This document shows, one piece after another, positions 1 to 8,827 of a stretch of 38,818 bases of DNA. Both the position numbers and the translations under genes were made by a program. Under the pieces are notes generated by a model. The model was not told the origin of the DNA and made no database searches. It saw only the letters and a program-made list of their open reading frames with translations. This DNA comes from CAZNFR01 sp964572225 (GTDB taxonomy: Bacteria; Bacteroidota; Bacteroidia; Bacteroidales; GCA-2748055): positions 1 through 38,818 of the forward strand of contig CAZNFR010000029.1 of assembly GCA_964572225.1 (NCBI GenBank). Direction: 5' to 3'. Each line of letters begins with the position of its first letter. Within the stretch, counting starts at the first letter, position 1.

Positions 1-54
1 CCAGCGACCCCCTGATTATGAGTCAGGTGCTCTAACCAGCTGAGCTATGGGCCC
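1..54 (-). tRNA. tRNA with CAU anticodon (Met or Ile2), partial
   Basis: On the minus strand the sequence starts with acceptor strand GGGCCCA at position 54. It continues with a normal D arm (GCTC...GAGC), then an anticodon arm of stem CCTGA/TCAGG around the loop CTCATAA, giving anticodon CAU. The variable loop and the start of the T arm follow. The T loop and 3' acceptor strand lie outside the window. A CAU anticodon can belong to elongator Met, initiator Met or lysidine-modified Ile2. The missing 3' half prevents a firm choice; Met elongator or Ile2 fit best, because the 5' end lacks the initiator pattern. Confidence 0.88.
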
Positions 55-97
55 TTTTATTTTTAGTTTCTTGCAAATTAACGAACTATCTTTTGTT

Positions 98-166
98 TTT
101 CACTGCGGCTCCACGACTCCCCCGACTTTTCAGTCGGGATGCTCTAATCCACTGAGCTGTGTGCCC
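98..166 (-). pseudogene. Decayed tRNA-like sequence (Phe-like GAA loop)
   Basis: Read on the minus strand from 166, the sequence has a tRNA-like 5' half: GGGCACA acceptor, then GCTC AGTGGATTA GAGC as the D arm. The anticodon arm (120-137) is abnormal. It can fold as a seven-pair stem CCCGACT/AGTCGGG around a GAAA tetraloop, so the usual 5-pair stem with 7-nt loop is not available without an extra base. After GTCGTGG the T arm is broken, and no strand complementary to the acceptor follows. I read this as a degenerate duplicate of a tRNA gene, possibly of the neighbouring CAU tRNA, since D arm and variable region are similar. It could also be an expressed tRNA-like RNA. Confidence 0.6.
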
Positions 167-218
167 GGATTTTTCGGACTGCAATATTAAGCAAATGTTA
201 GCTAATATTCAAATCCGG
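165..218. repeat. Nested inverted repeat, possible terminator
   Basis: An outer pair CCGGATTT (165-172) and AAATCCGG (211-218) encloses an inner pair AATATTAAGC (183-192) and GCTAATATT (201-209), which has one bulged A. The structure lies just past the stop codon of the GH65 gene and touches the 5' end of the tRNA-like sequence. It may end transcription of the GH65 operon on the minus strand, although no clear T-run follows in that direction. The plus-strand side is followed by ATTTTAATTTATTT. Confidence 0.4.
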
Positions 219-257
219 ATTTTAATTTATTTGTCAAAGGATCTGCGGGAATTACCT

Positions 258-2591
258 CTATTCCGCTTTCTCCTGCAATGCAGGCAGCTTGTGGCGTATT
301 GTTTCCCCCGACCCGCAACGAACAAACTCCTCATGGAGGTATAATTCCAGGTCCGGACCCGATTCATTGCGGATCTCAGCCTGCACAGCTCCCAGATTGA
401 TCCGGATCACATTATCCCTGAACATGATGCGGAAGGAAAGTGATTCCCAGTTCGCAGGCACCGAGGGATTAAACTGCAGCCTGTTATCCCGGATCCGCAT
501 TCCTCCAAATCCATAAACAATCGACATCCAGGTTCCTCCCATGGAAGTAATATGCAAACCCTCGTCCACCTCATGATTGTAGTCGTCCAGATCCAGCCTC
601 GACGTTCTTAGATACAACTCATAGGCACGCTTGTGGTACCCGAGCCGGATGGCTAGTATGGAATGTATGCAGGGCGAGAGACTGGACTCATGAACCGTGC
701 GAGGCTCGTAAAAATCATAATTCCTGCGAATAACATCCAGGGGATACTCATCCTCAAAGGTATAGATCCCCTGCAACACATCGGCCTGCTTGATAAACAC
801 CGACCGTAGTGTCCGGTCCCACGACCATTTCTGGTTCAAGGGCCGGTCCGCTTTCTTTAGTTCTGCCACTTTCAATTGCTCCTTATCCAGATACCCGTCC
901 TGTTGCAGAAACACCCCCAGCTTTTCCGAATACGGAAAATACATATGCTCTATTATGTCCCTCCACTGAGCCGTTTCCTTCTCATAATCCAGTCCGGAAG
1001 CCTCCACAATCCGGCTGTAATCCTCCGGATGCTCCTCCAGCACATAGTCGATGGCCTCAAGGGTATAGGAAAGTGTCCAGACCGCCATCTTATTGGTGTA
1101 CCAGTTGTTATTCACATTATTCTCGTACTCATTCGGACCGGTAACCCCGAGCATAACATACTTGCCCTTCACATCCGACCAGTTCACCCTCTGCCTCCAA
1201 AATCGCGATATGGCAATCAGCACCTCCAGCCCATACTCGGCAAGGTATTTCCGGTCTTCCGTATATCTTATGTAATTATAAATGGCATAGGCAATGGCCC
1301 CGTTCCGGTGAATCTCCTCAAAGGTGATCTCCCATTCATTATGACACTCCTCCCCGTTCATGGTCACCATGGGATAAAGCGCTGCACCCCCTGAAAACCC
1401 AAGTTTCTCTGCATTTTCTATTGCCTTCTGAAGGTGCTTGTAACGGTAGATAAGCAGGTTCCTTGATACCTTCTCCGGTGCCGTGCTCAGGTAAAATGGG
1501 ATCAGATAAGCTTCGGTATCCCAATAGGTGCTTCCCCCGTATTTTTCACCGGTGAACCCCTTTGGACCAATATTCAATCTTTCATCCTCCCCAGTATAGG
1601 TCTGGTTTAAATGAAAAATATTAAATCGAATGCCTTGCTGGGCTGAAGGGTCCCCCTTAATAATGATGTCTGAATGGGACCATTTTTCATCCCAGAGCGC
1701 GCAATGATCGCTGAAAAGTTTATCATATCCTTCGGCATAGGCTTTCCTGACCGAGGCCCTTCCTTCGCTTACCAGCTTCTCCGAAGGGTAATTCAAGGAA
1801 CTGACCACAGATACATATTTTATCAACGTGGCTGTGTCTCTTTCCTTAAGCATAACGCTATATTTCTGGGCACTGTATTTCTCCCTTACCACGATCATGG
1901 GATCGATCTCCTTTAGAGACCCGTTTACCAATACCGTATTCATCATGGTCATACAAACTTCAAAACCCGATTTCTTGGTACGGGCATGAAGATAGGCCGA
2001 TTCCTCCCGGGAGTCGGTTCCCAGAATATCCCAGAAATACTCATCGTAATTGGCATCCCGGTTTTTGACATCCCCGTCAATAAAGGGTATGAAGGATAAT
2101 TCACCTTCGAAATTCAAGGCACGCACACGGTAATTAACCACCCCGATCTCATCGTTGGATATGCTGAGAAAGCGCCTTGCCATTACCTCCAGTTCCTTAC
2201 CCGAAAGCAGTTTAACCCTGAACTTTCGCAGGAGGTAGCCTTCCTTCATATTGAGCTCCCGGTAAAAGTCAAGGATCTCAGCTTTGTGAAGATCCAGCCT
2301 CTCCTTATCAATCTCCACGCGGATCCCAATCCAGTCGGGCGCATTCAATACCTTGGCGAAATATTCGGGATAGCCGTTTTTCCACCATCCGACCCGGGTT
2401 TTATCCGGATAGTAAACCCCTGCAATATAGGTCCCCTGAAAAGTCTCACCCGAGTAATCCTCTTCAAAATTGGCCCGCTGCCCCATCCTGCCGTTACCCA
2501 GACTGAAAATACTCTCGGACGACATCTGCATGGAAGGATCAAATCCCTCTTCGATCACTTTCCATTCGTCAACTTTATAATAGCAATTCAT
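258..2591 (-). CDS. GH65 maltose phosphorylase
   Basis: This 777-residue protein has the usual length and layout of glycoside hydrolase family 65 phosphorylases: N-terminal beta-sandwich (about 1-270), linker, (alpha/alpha)6 barrel (about 320-690) and a small C-terminal sheet. Visible motifs are GEKYGGSTYWDTE (348-360), HNEWEITFEE (417-426), GVTGPNEYENN (482-492) with E488 as the expected general acid, and HESSLSP (634-640) in the phosphate-binding region. The HNEWEITFEE loop resembles that of characterised maltose phosphorylases, so phosphorolysis of maltose to glucose and beta-glucose-1-phosphate is the best guess; other alpha-glucobioses are possible. There is no signal peptide, so it is cytoplasmic. 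It follows the sugar permease on the same strand and probably shares its transcript. The beta-phosphoglucomutase gene that usually accompanies it is not in the window. Confidence 0.92.
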   Translation of the reverse strand: MNCYYKVDEWKVIEEGFDPSMQMSSESIFSLGNGRMGQRANFEEDYSGETFQGTYIAGVYYPDKTRVGWWKNGYPEYFAKVLNAPDWIGIRVEIDKERLDLHKAEILDFYRELNMKEGYLLRKFRVKLLSGKELEVMARRFLSISNDEIGVVNYRVRALNFEGELSFIPFIDGDVKNRDANYDEYFWDILGTDSREESAYLHARTKKSGFEVCMTMMNTVLVNGSLKEIDPMIVVREKYSAQKYSVMLKERDTATLIKYVSVVSSLNYPSEKLVSEGRASVRKAYAEGYDKLFSDHCALWDEKWSHSDIIIKGDPSAQQGIRFNIFHLNQTYTGEDERLNIGPKGFTGEKYGGSTYWDTEAYLIPFYLSTAPEKVSRNLLIYRYKHLQKAIENAEKLGFSGGAALYPMVTMNGEECHNEWEITFEEIHRNGAIAYAIYNYIRYTEDRKYLAEYGLEVLIAISRFWRQRVNWSDVKGKYVMLGVTGPNEYENNVNNNWYTNKMAVWTLSYTLEAIDYVLEEHPEDYSRIVEASGLDYEKETAQWRDIIEHMYFPYSEKLGVFLQQDGYLDKEQLKVAELKKADRPLNQKWSWDRTLRSVFIKQADVLQGIYTFEDEYPLDVIRRNYDFYEPRTVHESSLSPCIHSILAIRLGYHKRAYELYLRTSRLDLDDYNHEVDEGLHITSMGGTWMSIVYGFGGMRIRDNRLQFNPSVPANWESLSFRIMFRDNVIRINLGAVQAEIRNESGPDLELYLHEEFVRCGSGETIRHKLPALQEKAE

Positions 2592-2690
2592 AGTTCACTT
2601 CTGATTTAATCCGGCAACCTTCCCTCTGGTAATCATCGATGCCAACTACCCCCATTCATTCGCCGGGAAAATGCCGGTTTGGTTTTTTTC

Positions 2691-4217
2691 TTATTCGCCT
2701 CCAGAGGCACCCAGGGCCCTTTCAGCCGAAACATCCCTGACAAAAAGTACCAGGATGGCTGCAACAAACATGGATATACCTCCGGTTAAGAGCGCATAAA
2801 TACTCTGACCGTCAAACAATTCCTTTACCATAAAGCCAAGTATGGAAGCGGCCAGGATCTGCGGGATCACAATGAAAAAATTGAAAATTCCCATGTAGAC
2901 TCCCATTTTATTCGCCGGCAATGAACCGGTCAGAATGGCGTAAGGCATGGCCAGTATGCTTGCCCATCCGAGTCCGACGCCAATCATGGAATAGATCATA
3001 TGCGAAGGATCCTTCAGGTAATAGACCGATGCCAGACCTATCCCGCCAATGATCAAGGCGATCATATGGGTGATCTTCCGGTTGGTGAGCCGGGCGAGCC
3101 AGGGCAGGATAACCAGTCCGAATCCTGCGGCAAAAAGGTTATACCATCCGAACATCCCGCTTACCAGGTTGGCCCCCTCGTTATAAGCCGTGCTGGTGGG
3201 GTCGTTCGTTCCGTAAATATGACTGGTGACACCCGAAGTAGTATAGATCCACATGCTGAAAAGCGCAAACCAGGAAAAGAACTGAACAAGAGCTAATTGC
3301 TTCATGGTGAGTGGCATACGGTATAGGTCGGTGATAACACTTACCAGTACGGAACGGTTTTTTCCCGATCTCACCAGGAAGCCGGTCAGCAACTGAAGCA
3401 ATCCGAACAGCAGCAATCCAAATGCGATGATATAAAGTTCCTGTTCCAGTTTGAAGGAATATACCGGGTATACAAGGATGGCGCCGGCAAGTGACCAGAT
3501 GGTCCCTTTCCGCAGATAACTACCCGAGGGTTCGGTTTCGGTAACCGTCTCCCTTGTGCCCGCCGGATGGTCCTCTTCAAATCCGGCCATCTCCTCCGGT
3601 GAATATTCACGGGTGAAGAAAACCGTCCATAAAACCGCCAGCAGAAATACCCCACCCCCGAAATAAAAGGAGTATTTCACGGTTTCCGGGATCTCTCCAG
3701 GCGGGGCAATATTGGAGAAGTTAAACCAATTCGCCATTACATAGGGCATCCAGGAGGCCACAAAAGCCCCGATACCTATAAAAAAGCTCTGCATGGTGAA
3801 ACCGAGGGTCCGCTGCTCATCGGGTAACATATCGCCCACAAAAGCCCGGAAAGGCTCCATGGAAATGTTTATTGAGGCATCCATGATCCAGAGCATCCCT
3901 GCTGCAATCCATAAACTTGGCGAATTAGGCATGAAAATAAGCGCAACCGAAGCAAGGAGGGCACCCACCAGAAAATAGGGCCGTCTCCTTCCCAGACGAT
4001 TCCAGGTATTATCACTCATATGCCCTATAATGGGCTGAATAATCAAACCGGTTACCGGAGCTGCAATCCATAAAATCGGAATTTGCTCTATCTCGGCACC
4101 CAGGGTTTGAAAAATCCGGCTTACGTTCCCGTTCTGCAGGCCGAATCCAAACTGTATCCCCAGGAAACCAAAGCTCATATTCCAGATCTGCCAGAAAGAT
4201 AGTCTTGGCTTCTTCAT
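2691..4217 (-). CDS. MFS sugar permease, likely maltose/oligosaccharide uptake
   Basis: A 508-residue, strongly hydrophobic protein with about 12 membrane segments. The typical MFS loop between segments 2 and 3 is present (GHMSDNTWNRLGRRRP). It resembles the SLC45/GPH-like sugar permeases that sit beside maltose phosphorylase in Bacteroidota starch loci, so inner-membrane uptake of maltose or short maltodextrins is inferred. The reading frame stays open upstream to 4286, but the ATG at 4217 gives MKKPRLSFWQIWNMS, where family similarity begins, and is preferred. It lies upstream of the GH65 gene by about 100 bases and downstream of a good promoter match (4335-4367) and a LacI-type operator (4425-4434). 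Confidence 0.87.
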   Translation of the reverse strand: MKKPRLSFWQIWNMSFGFLGIQFGFGLQNGNVSRIFQTLGAEIEQIPILWIAAPVTGLIIQPIIGHMSDNTWNRLGRRRPYFLVGALLASVALIFMPNSPSLWIAAGMLWIMDASINISMEPFRAFVGDMLPDEQRTLGFTMQSFFIGIGAFVASWMPYVMANWFNFSNIAPPGEIPETVKYSFYFGGGVFLLAVLWTVFFTREYSPEEMAGFEEDHPAGTRETVTETEPSGSYLRKGTIWSLAGAILVYPVYSFKLEQELYIIAFGLLLFGLLQLLTGFLVRSGKNRSVLVSVITDLYRMPLTMKQLALVQFFSWFALFSMWIYTTSGVTSHIYGTNDPTSTAYNEGANLVSGMFGWYNLFAAGFGLVILPWLARLTNRKITHMIALIIGGIGLASVYYLKDPSHMIYSMIGVGLGWASILAMPYAILTGSLPANKMGVYMGIFNFFIVIPQILAASILGFMVKELFDGQSIYALLTGGISMFVAAILVLFVRDVSAERALGASGGE

Positions 4218-4334
4218 AAGAAATAGTATTACGGATGTAAACAATTGAAAACAGTGGCCAACAGGATTGTCAGCACTCAGGAACAAATATGGAGAGATCT
4301 GAAATAATTACCGGGATAAATCTTCGTTCCAATT

Positions 4335-4367
4335 CAAAATTATGAATTATTTAACCTGAATTGCAAA
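4335..4367 (-). promoter_or_regulatory. Candidate promoter of the permease-GH65 operon
   Basis: On the minus strand, TTTG (4367-4364) is followed after 21 bases by TAATTTTG (4342-4335). This matches the known Bacteroidota consensus of a TTTG -33 element and a TAnnTTTG -7 element. The start codon of the permease is about 120 bases downstream. The LacI-type palindrome lies about 60 bases upstream of the -33 element, a position more typical of activation than of direct blocking. Confidence 0.5.
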
Positions 4368-4422
4368 TTTCCTAACCTTCAAAAGGATATTCTTACCGGT
4401 ATTTTCATCCCGGAGTTCCCGT

Positions 4423-4437
4423 TTCAAACGTTTGCGG
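4423..4437. promoter_or_regulatory. LacI-type operator, site A
   Basis: The perfect palindrome CAAACGTTTG (4425-4434) has the central CG typical of LacI-family operators. It is flanked as TTCAAACGTTTGCGG, and the same 15 bases recur before susC at 5660-5674. The site lies between the end of the lacI gene and the permease start, so it belongs to the permease-GH65 promoter region. Binding by the adjacent LacI-family protein is inferred. Confidence 0.65.
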
Positions 4438-4461
4438 AAAAAAAACATGTTTTACAATAGG

Positions 4462-5475
4462 TTATTCCTGCGGAAGTGGACGGGTAGACTCTCGTATGAT
4501 CAATTCGGTTGGCAGAACCTCAAGGATGGGGTCCATAATTTCCACTCCTGAATTGATCCGCTCAAGCAATATGGCTGCCGCTCTCTTGCCCAGCTCAAAG
4601 CCATGCTGACTCACGGTGGTGAGGGGCGGATCGGTAACCGATGAAACCAGTCCGTCGGTAAATCCCACCACCGAAATGTCACCCGGAACTCTCAGTCCAA
4701 GCTTCTTCAGGATTTTAAGCACCCCTATGGCAGTCATATCGTTCACGGCAAAAATGGCATCGGGTGGCTCAGGAAGGTTCATGATCCCGGGGGTTAGCTC
4801 AAGAGCCTGATCATGCTCATCACACTGTATTATTAACCTGTCGTCCACTTTTAGTCCGTACTTCTCCAGTGCCGAAATATACCCTCGCTGGCGCTGATAT
4901 CCTATCTGAAGACTCTGGGGAGCGGCAAAATGGGCTATTCTTCTGCATCCGGTTTTAATTAAATGCTCGGTTGCCATAAATGCTCCTCCGAAATCATCTA
5001 CGGTAACCTTATCCGTCTCCAGTTCATCGGTAACCAGGGGGGTTCCGTTATCCATGATCTCCCTGAAATGTGAAAATTTATGGGTGGTCTTGGCAATAGA
5101 GACCAAAACCCCGTCAACCCGGCTGGAAATTAAAGATTGTGTACTCAGGACCTCCCTCTCATAAATCTCGCCCGACTGAAAAACCATCACATTGTAACCC
5201 TCACTCATGGCCATCTCCTCAATGCCGGAAATCACTGTGGAAAAAAAATGATGGACCATGGCGGGAACCATCACACCAATAATATGGGTTTTCCGGTTTC
5301 TCAGACTTAGAGCCACCGCATTAGGCTTGTACCTGAGTTTCTCGACTACCTCGCGGACCTGTCTTTTGGTCTCCGGTGAAATGTCGGGGTGATCCTTTAG
5401 GGCCCGGGAAACCGTCGATGGCGAGACTCCCAGCTCTTTGGCAACATCCTTTATCGTAATTTGGGGGGATTTCAT
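4462..5475 (-). CDS. LacI-family transcriptional regulator of the starch/maltose locus
   Basis: A 337-residue protein of typical LacI size. The N-terminal helix-turn-helix is clear (TIKDVAKELGVSPSTVSRAL, about 8-27) with the hinge helix pattern near KPNAVALSLR. The periplasmic-binding-protein-like sensor domain follows from about residue 62. It lies between the permease-GH65 unit and the divergent susCDE unit. Two copies of a LacI-like palindrome mark both units, so control of both in response to maltose or a maltodextrin is inferred. Whether it represses or activates cannot be read directly; operator positions upstream of the promoters hint at activation. Confidence 0.92.
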   Translation of the reverse strand: MKSPQITIKDVAKELGVSPSTVSRALKDHPDISPETKRQVREVVEKLRYKPNAVALSLRNRKTHIIGVMVPAMVHHFFSTVISGIEEMAMSEGYNVMVFQSGEIYEREVLSTQSLISSRVDGVLVSIAKTTHKFSHFREIMDNGTPLVTDELETDKVTVDDFGGAFMATEHLIKTGCRRIAHFAAPQSLQIGYQRQRGYISALEKYGLKVDDRLIIQCDEHDQALELTPGIMNLPEPPDAIFAVNDMTAIGVLKILKKLGLRVPGDISVVGFTDGLVSSVTDPPLTTVSQHGFELGKRAAAILLERINSGVEIMDPILEVLPTELIIRESTRPLPQE

Positions 5476-5485
5476 TAACTGTTAA

Positions 5486-5500
5486 GTTAGTAGAACTAAC
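5486..5500. repeat. Short inverted repeat before lacI
   Basis: GTTAGT AGA ACTAAC forms a 6-base inverted repeat 11 bases upstream of the lacI start codon on the minus strand. It could be part of an operator or 5' UTR hairpin. It does not resemble the CAAACGTTTG sites. Confidence 0.25.
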
Positions 5501-5659
5501 ATATTTATTAGCCTGATTTACATCTTCCCTGTAAACATCCGGTAGCTTTCCTTGGTTTTAATTAGATTGAAAGTTAACAATTTTTTTTATGCTCCGAAGC
5601 AGAATTTTTAAACTGCCTGTATAATAACATGTTACAAAACATATTCCGGAAACCCTTAT

Positions 5660-5687
5660 TTCAAACGTTTGCGGAATCGTTTGCGGA
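5660..5687. promoter_or_regulatory. LacI-type operator, site B with extra half-site
   Basis: The palindrome CAAACGTTTG (5662-5671) is repeated here in the same TTCAAACGTTTGCGG context as site A, and is followed by a second half-site CGTTTGCGGA at 5678-5687. The two CGTTTGCGGA units start 12 bases apart (5666 and 5678), roughly one helical turn. The site lies about 165-190 bases upstream of susC and about 190 bases upstream of the divergent lacI gene. The rest of the 375-base gap is AT-rich; I could not find a convincing -33/-7 pair in it. Confidence 0.65.
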
Positions 5688-5850
5688 GAATTTCGGAGCC
5701 TTAACGTTAATTTCATATTAAGTAAACATTCCCTTTTCAATAAATTGCACAGCAAACTAGGAAATACCTCTTGTGAATTACCGGGAATAATTTAAAAGAG
5801 ATCTCAAATTATTAAAAAAGAAAATCAAACATTAGCTAAAACTGGATTTT

Positions 5851-8808
5851 ATGAAAAAACGACCTTATTTCGGAAAAATGCTTCTGTTGATCTTCGGTGT
5901 GTTTCTGGCTGCACAACTTGGTGCACAACCCAGGACCATAATCGGAACCGTAACAGATGCAAACGATGGAAGTGCCCTGCCGGGTGCTACTGTTGTAGTT
6001 AAAGGCACCACTGCAGGTACCGCCACCAATTTCGGAGGTAATTATACCTTAAACGCTTCCACCGGTGATGTGCTTGTTTATTCTTTCGTGGGTTATGAAA
6101 CCCTGGAAGTGACTGTATCCGATCAGTCCGTAATCGACGTCCAACTGAATCCCTCTGCCATAGCGGTTGATGAGGTGGTAGTGATCGGTTATGGTACGGT
6201 TCAAAAGGATGATGCCACCGGTAGTGTTGCCGTGGTTAAAGCGGAAGACTTCAACTCCGGAGTCATCAGTTCCCCTCAGGAACTTTTCCAGGGTAAGATT
6301 GCCGGTGTACAGATCACCAGCGAAGGTGGGGCACCGGGAAGTAAACAAAAGATCAGGATCAGGGGCGGATCATCCCTGAGTGCAAGCAACGATCCGCTTA
6401 TCGTAATTGACGGGGTTCCGGTCGACAACCAGGATATCTCAGGTATGAGCAACCCTTTAAGCACCATTCATCCCAACGACATTGAGTCTGTGACCGTTTT
6501 GAAAGATGCATCTGCAACCGCAATTTATGGTTCCAGGGCATCCAACGGGGTGATCATCGTTACCACCAAAAAAGGGAAGGCCGGCGCTCCTGTTCGCTTC
6601 AACTACAGCGGAAATGTGAGCCTTGCCACCCCAAGAAACAATCTCGATGTCCTCGATGCTGAAGAATATAGCGCTTTAATGCAGGAACAGTTCGCCGGAC
6701 AAAGTGCCGTACTGGATCTCCTGGGTGATGCCAATACAGACTGGCAGGAAGAGATTCTTCGCAACGCCATCAGTCACGACCATAACTTAAGTGCCAGCGG
6801 TAGTGTTGCCAATCTTCCGTTCCGTGCATCCGTGGGTTATTCGGATCAGGATGGCATCCTGAAAACCTCCACCCTGGAAAGGGCCACCGCCTCACTGAAC
6901 CTTAGTCCCAGTCTGCTGAACGATCATCTGAAAGTCAATTTCAACATCAAAGGGATGAACATTCAAAACCGGTTTGCCGATAAGGGTGCCGTAGGTAGTG
7001 CAGTTGCTTTCGATCCTACCCAGCCTGTATTCGACGAAAACAGTCCTTATGGCGGCTATTTTACCTGGACACAGCCCAACGGGGATCCTATCACCATTGC
7101 TACTCGCAACCCGCTGGCGCAGCTCGAACAAAACAAGGATGAGGCAACCGTAAACCGCCTTATCGGAAATCTTCAGCTTGATTATAAATTCCATTTCCTC
7201 CCCGAACTGAGCGCTAACCTCAACCTGGGTTACGATTATTCAGATTCTGAAGGCACCGTGGTGATTCCGGAAGATGCTGCCTGGAAATTCAGTGATGGTG
7301 GAGAAAGCAAGTTTTATACTCAGGAAAAGAAAAACGAACTTCTCGATTTTTACCTCAATTACAAAAAGGATCTTGAAGCGATTAACAGTCGTATCGATGT
7401 TACCGCCGGTTACTCCTATCAAAGCTTCTTCCGCGAGAACTATGATTTCGTGACCAATATCGCAGAAACCGATACTACCAAGGACGACGCTGTTCCAACC
7501 GAAAACGTGCTGATGTCTGTTTTCGGTAGGTTGAACTTTTTTGTGGCCGACAAGTATCTTCTTACCTTTACGCTCAGGAACGACGGATCCTCGCGATTTG
7601 CCGAGGAAAATCGCTGGGGTCTCTTCCCCTCCGTTGCCCTCGCATGGGATATCGACGATGAGCCCTTCCTTGAAAATGTTGCTGCCGTCTCCGACCTGAA
7701 ACTGAGACTGGGCTACGGTGTCACCGGTCAGCAGGATATCACCAACAATGACTATCCCTATCTTGCCAGCTACACCTATAGCCAGGTCAGCGCACAATAC
7801 CAGTTCGGGAATAATTATGTTACCACGCTAAGACCGGAAGGTTACGATCGCAATATCAAATGGGAAGAAACCACTACCTATAATATCGGACTTGATTTCG
7901 GATTCCTGAGAAACCGCATCTTCGGTAGCATTGATGCTTACCTCAGAACCACCGACGATCTGATCAACCAGATCCCGGTACCCGCAGGTACCAACCTCAC
8001 CAACGAGATCATCACTAACGTGGGAAGTCTTGAAAACAGGGGGATTGAATTCAACATCGGTGCCACTGTAGTTTCCACTCCCGATCTTACCTGGCAGGTT
8101 AACTTCAATGCCACCTACAATCAGAATGAGATCACCAAGCTTACGGCCATCGATGATCCGAATTACGCAGGGGTACCCACCGGCGATATCTCCGGAGGGG
8201 TTGGGAACAAAATCCAGATCCACAGCGTGGGTTATCCTTCTAACTCATTCTATGTATGGGAACAGGTGTACGATGAGGACGGAATGCCGATCGAAGGTCT
8301 TTATGTGGACAGGGATGGGGACGGCATTATCACCAGTGACGATAAATACCGTTACGAACAATCCGCTCCCGACGCATTTATGGGATTCTCTTCTTACCTG
8401 AGATACAGAAACTTTGATTTCGGATTCGCGGGTAGGATCAATCTGGGTAACTATGTATACAACAATGTGGATTCCAAGCAGGCCGTATACAGCGTGCTTT
8501 ACAATCCGGCAGGATACCTCAACAATGTGCCCAATTATATCTATGACACAAGGTTTGAGAATCCGAAGTACTTCTCCGACTATTATGTGAGAAATGCCTC
8601 TTTCCTGAGACTGGATAATGCCACGCTGGGGTATAACTTCAATAACCTTGCCCAGGGCAACATAGGTCTCAGGGTATTCACTACCGTGCAGAATCTCTTT
8701 GTCATTACCAACTATGACGGACTGGATCCGGAGGTGGATAACGGGATCGATAACGACGTGTACCCGCGTCCTACCACCTACCTCCTGGGTGTAAGTCTTG
8801 ATTTTTAA
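5851..8808 (+). CDS. susC: SusC-like TonB-dependent outer-membrane transporter
   Basis: A 985-residue SusC/RagA-family receptor. A signal peptide ends near LGAQ (about residue 26), then a carboxypeptidase-regulatory-like domain (28-100), a TonB box (DEVVVIGYG, about 107-115), the plug (about 118-235, with IRIRGGSSLS and the IDGVPVD motif) and a beta-barrel to the end, closing with LLGVSLDF. No N-terminal STN signalling domain is present, which fits regulation by the LacI protein rather than by an ECF sigma factor. It imports starch oligosaccharides together with the adjacent SusD lipoprotein; the substrate is inferred from the amylases and maltose phosphorylase in the locus. Confidence 0.95.
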   Translation: MKKRPYFGKMLLLIFGVFLAAQLGAQPRTIIGTVTDANDGSALPGATVVVKGTTAGTATNFGGNYTLNASTGDVLVYSFVGYETLEVTVSDQSVIDVQLNPSAIAVDEVVVIGYGTVQKDDATGSVAVVKAEDFNSGVISSPQELFQGKIAGVQITSEGGAPGSKQKIRIRGGSSLSASNDPLIVIDGVPVDNQDISGMSNPLSTIHPNDIESVTVLKDASATAIYGSRASNGVIIVTTKKGKAGAPVRFNYSGNVSLATPRNNLDVLDAEEYSALMQEQFAGQSAVLDLLGDANTDWQEEILRNAISHDHNLSASGSVANLPFRASVGYSDQDGILKTSTLERATASLNLSPSLLNDHLKVNFNIKGMNIQNRFADKGAVGSAVAFDPTQPVFDENSPYGGYFTWTQPNGDPITIATRNPLAQLEQNKDEATVNRLIGNLQLDYKFHFLPELSANLNLGYDYSDSEGTVVIPEDAAWKFSDGGESKFYTQEKKNELLDFYLNYKKDLEAINSRIDVTAGYSYQSFFRENYDFVTNIAETDTTKDDAVPTENVLMSVFGRLNFFVADKYLLTFTLRNDGSSRFAEENRWGLFPSVALAWDIDDEPFLENVAAVSDLKLRLGYGVTGQQDITNNDYPYLASYTYSQVSAQYQFGNNYVTTLRPEGYDRNIKWEETTTYNIGLDFGFLRNRIFGSIDAYLRTTDDLINQIPVPAGTNLTNEIITNVGSLENRGIEFNIGATVVSTPDLTWQVNFNATYNQNEITKLTAIDDPNYAGVPTGDISGGVGNKIQIHSVGYPSNSFYVWEQVYDEDGMPIEGLYVDRDGDGIITSDDKYRYEQSAPDAFMGFSSYLRYRNFDFGFAGRINLGNYVYNNVDSKQAVYSVLYNPAGYLNNVPNYIYDTRFENPKYFSDYYVRNASFLRLDNATLGYNFNNLAQGNIGLRVFTTVQNLFVITNYDGLDPEVDNGIDNDVYPRPTTYLLGVSLDF

Positions 8809-8827
8809 TTGAAAAAAGTGAATAACG

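Noticed and set aside
876..1394. 172-residue open frame on the plus strand
   Set aside because: It lies wholly antisense to the GH65 gene, which has clear family motifs; the frame has no recognisable domain.
2592..2690. Possible hairpin between the permease and GH65 genes (CCGG pairs near 2660-2680)
   Set aside because: The stem is only about four pairs and no T-run follows on the minus strand, so it is not a credible terminator.
5558..5755. 65-residue open frame in the lacI-susC gap
   Set aside because: It covers the operator palindrome and has no recognisable features; the region is better explained as regulatory DNA.
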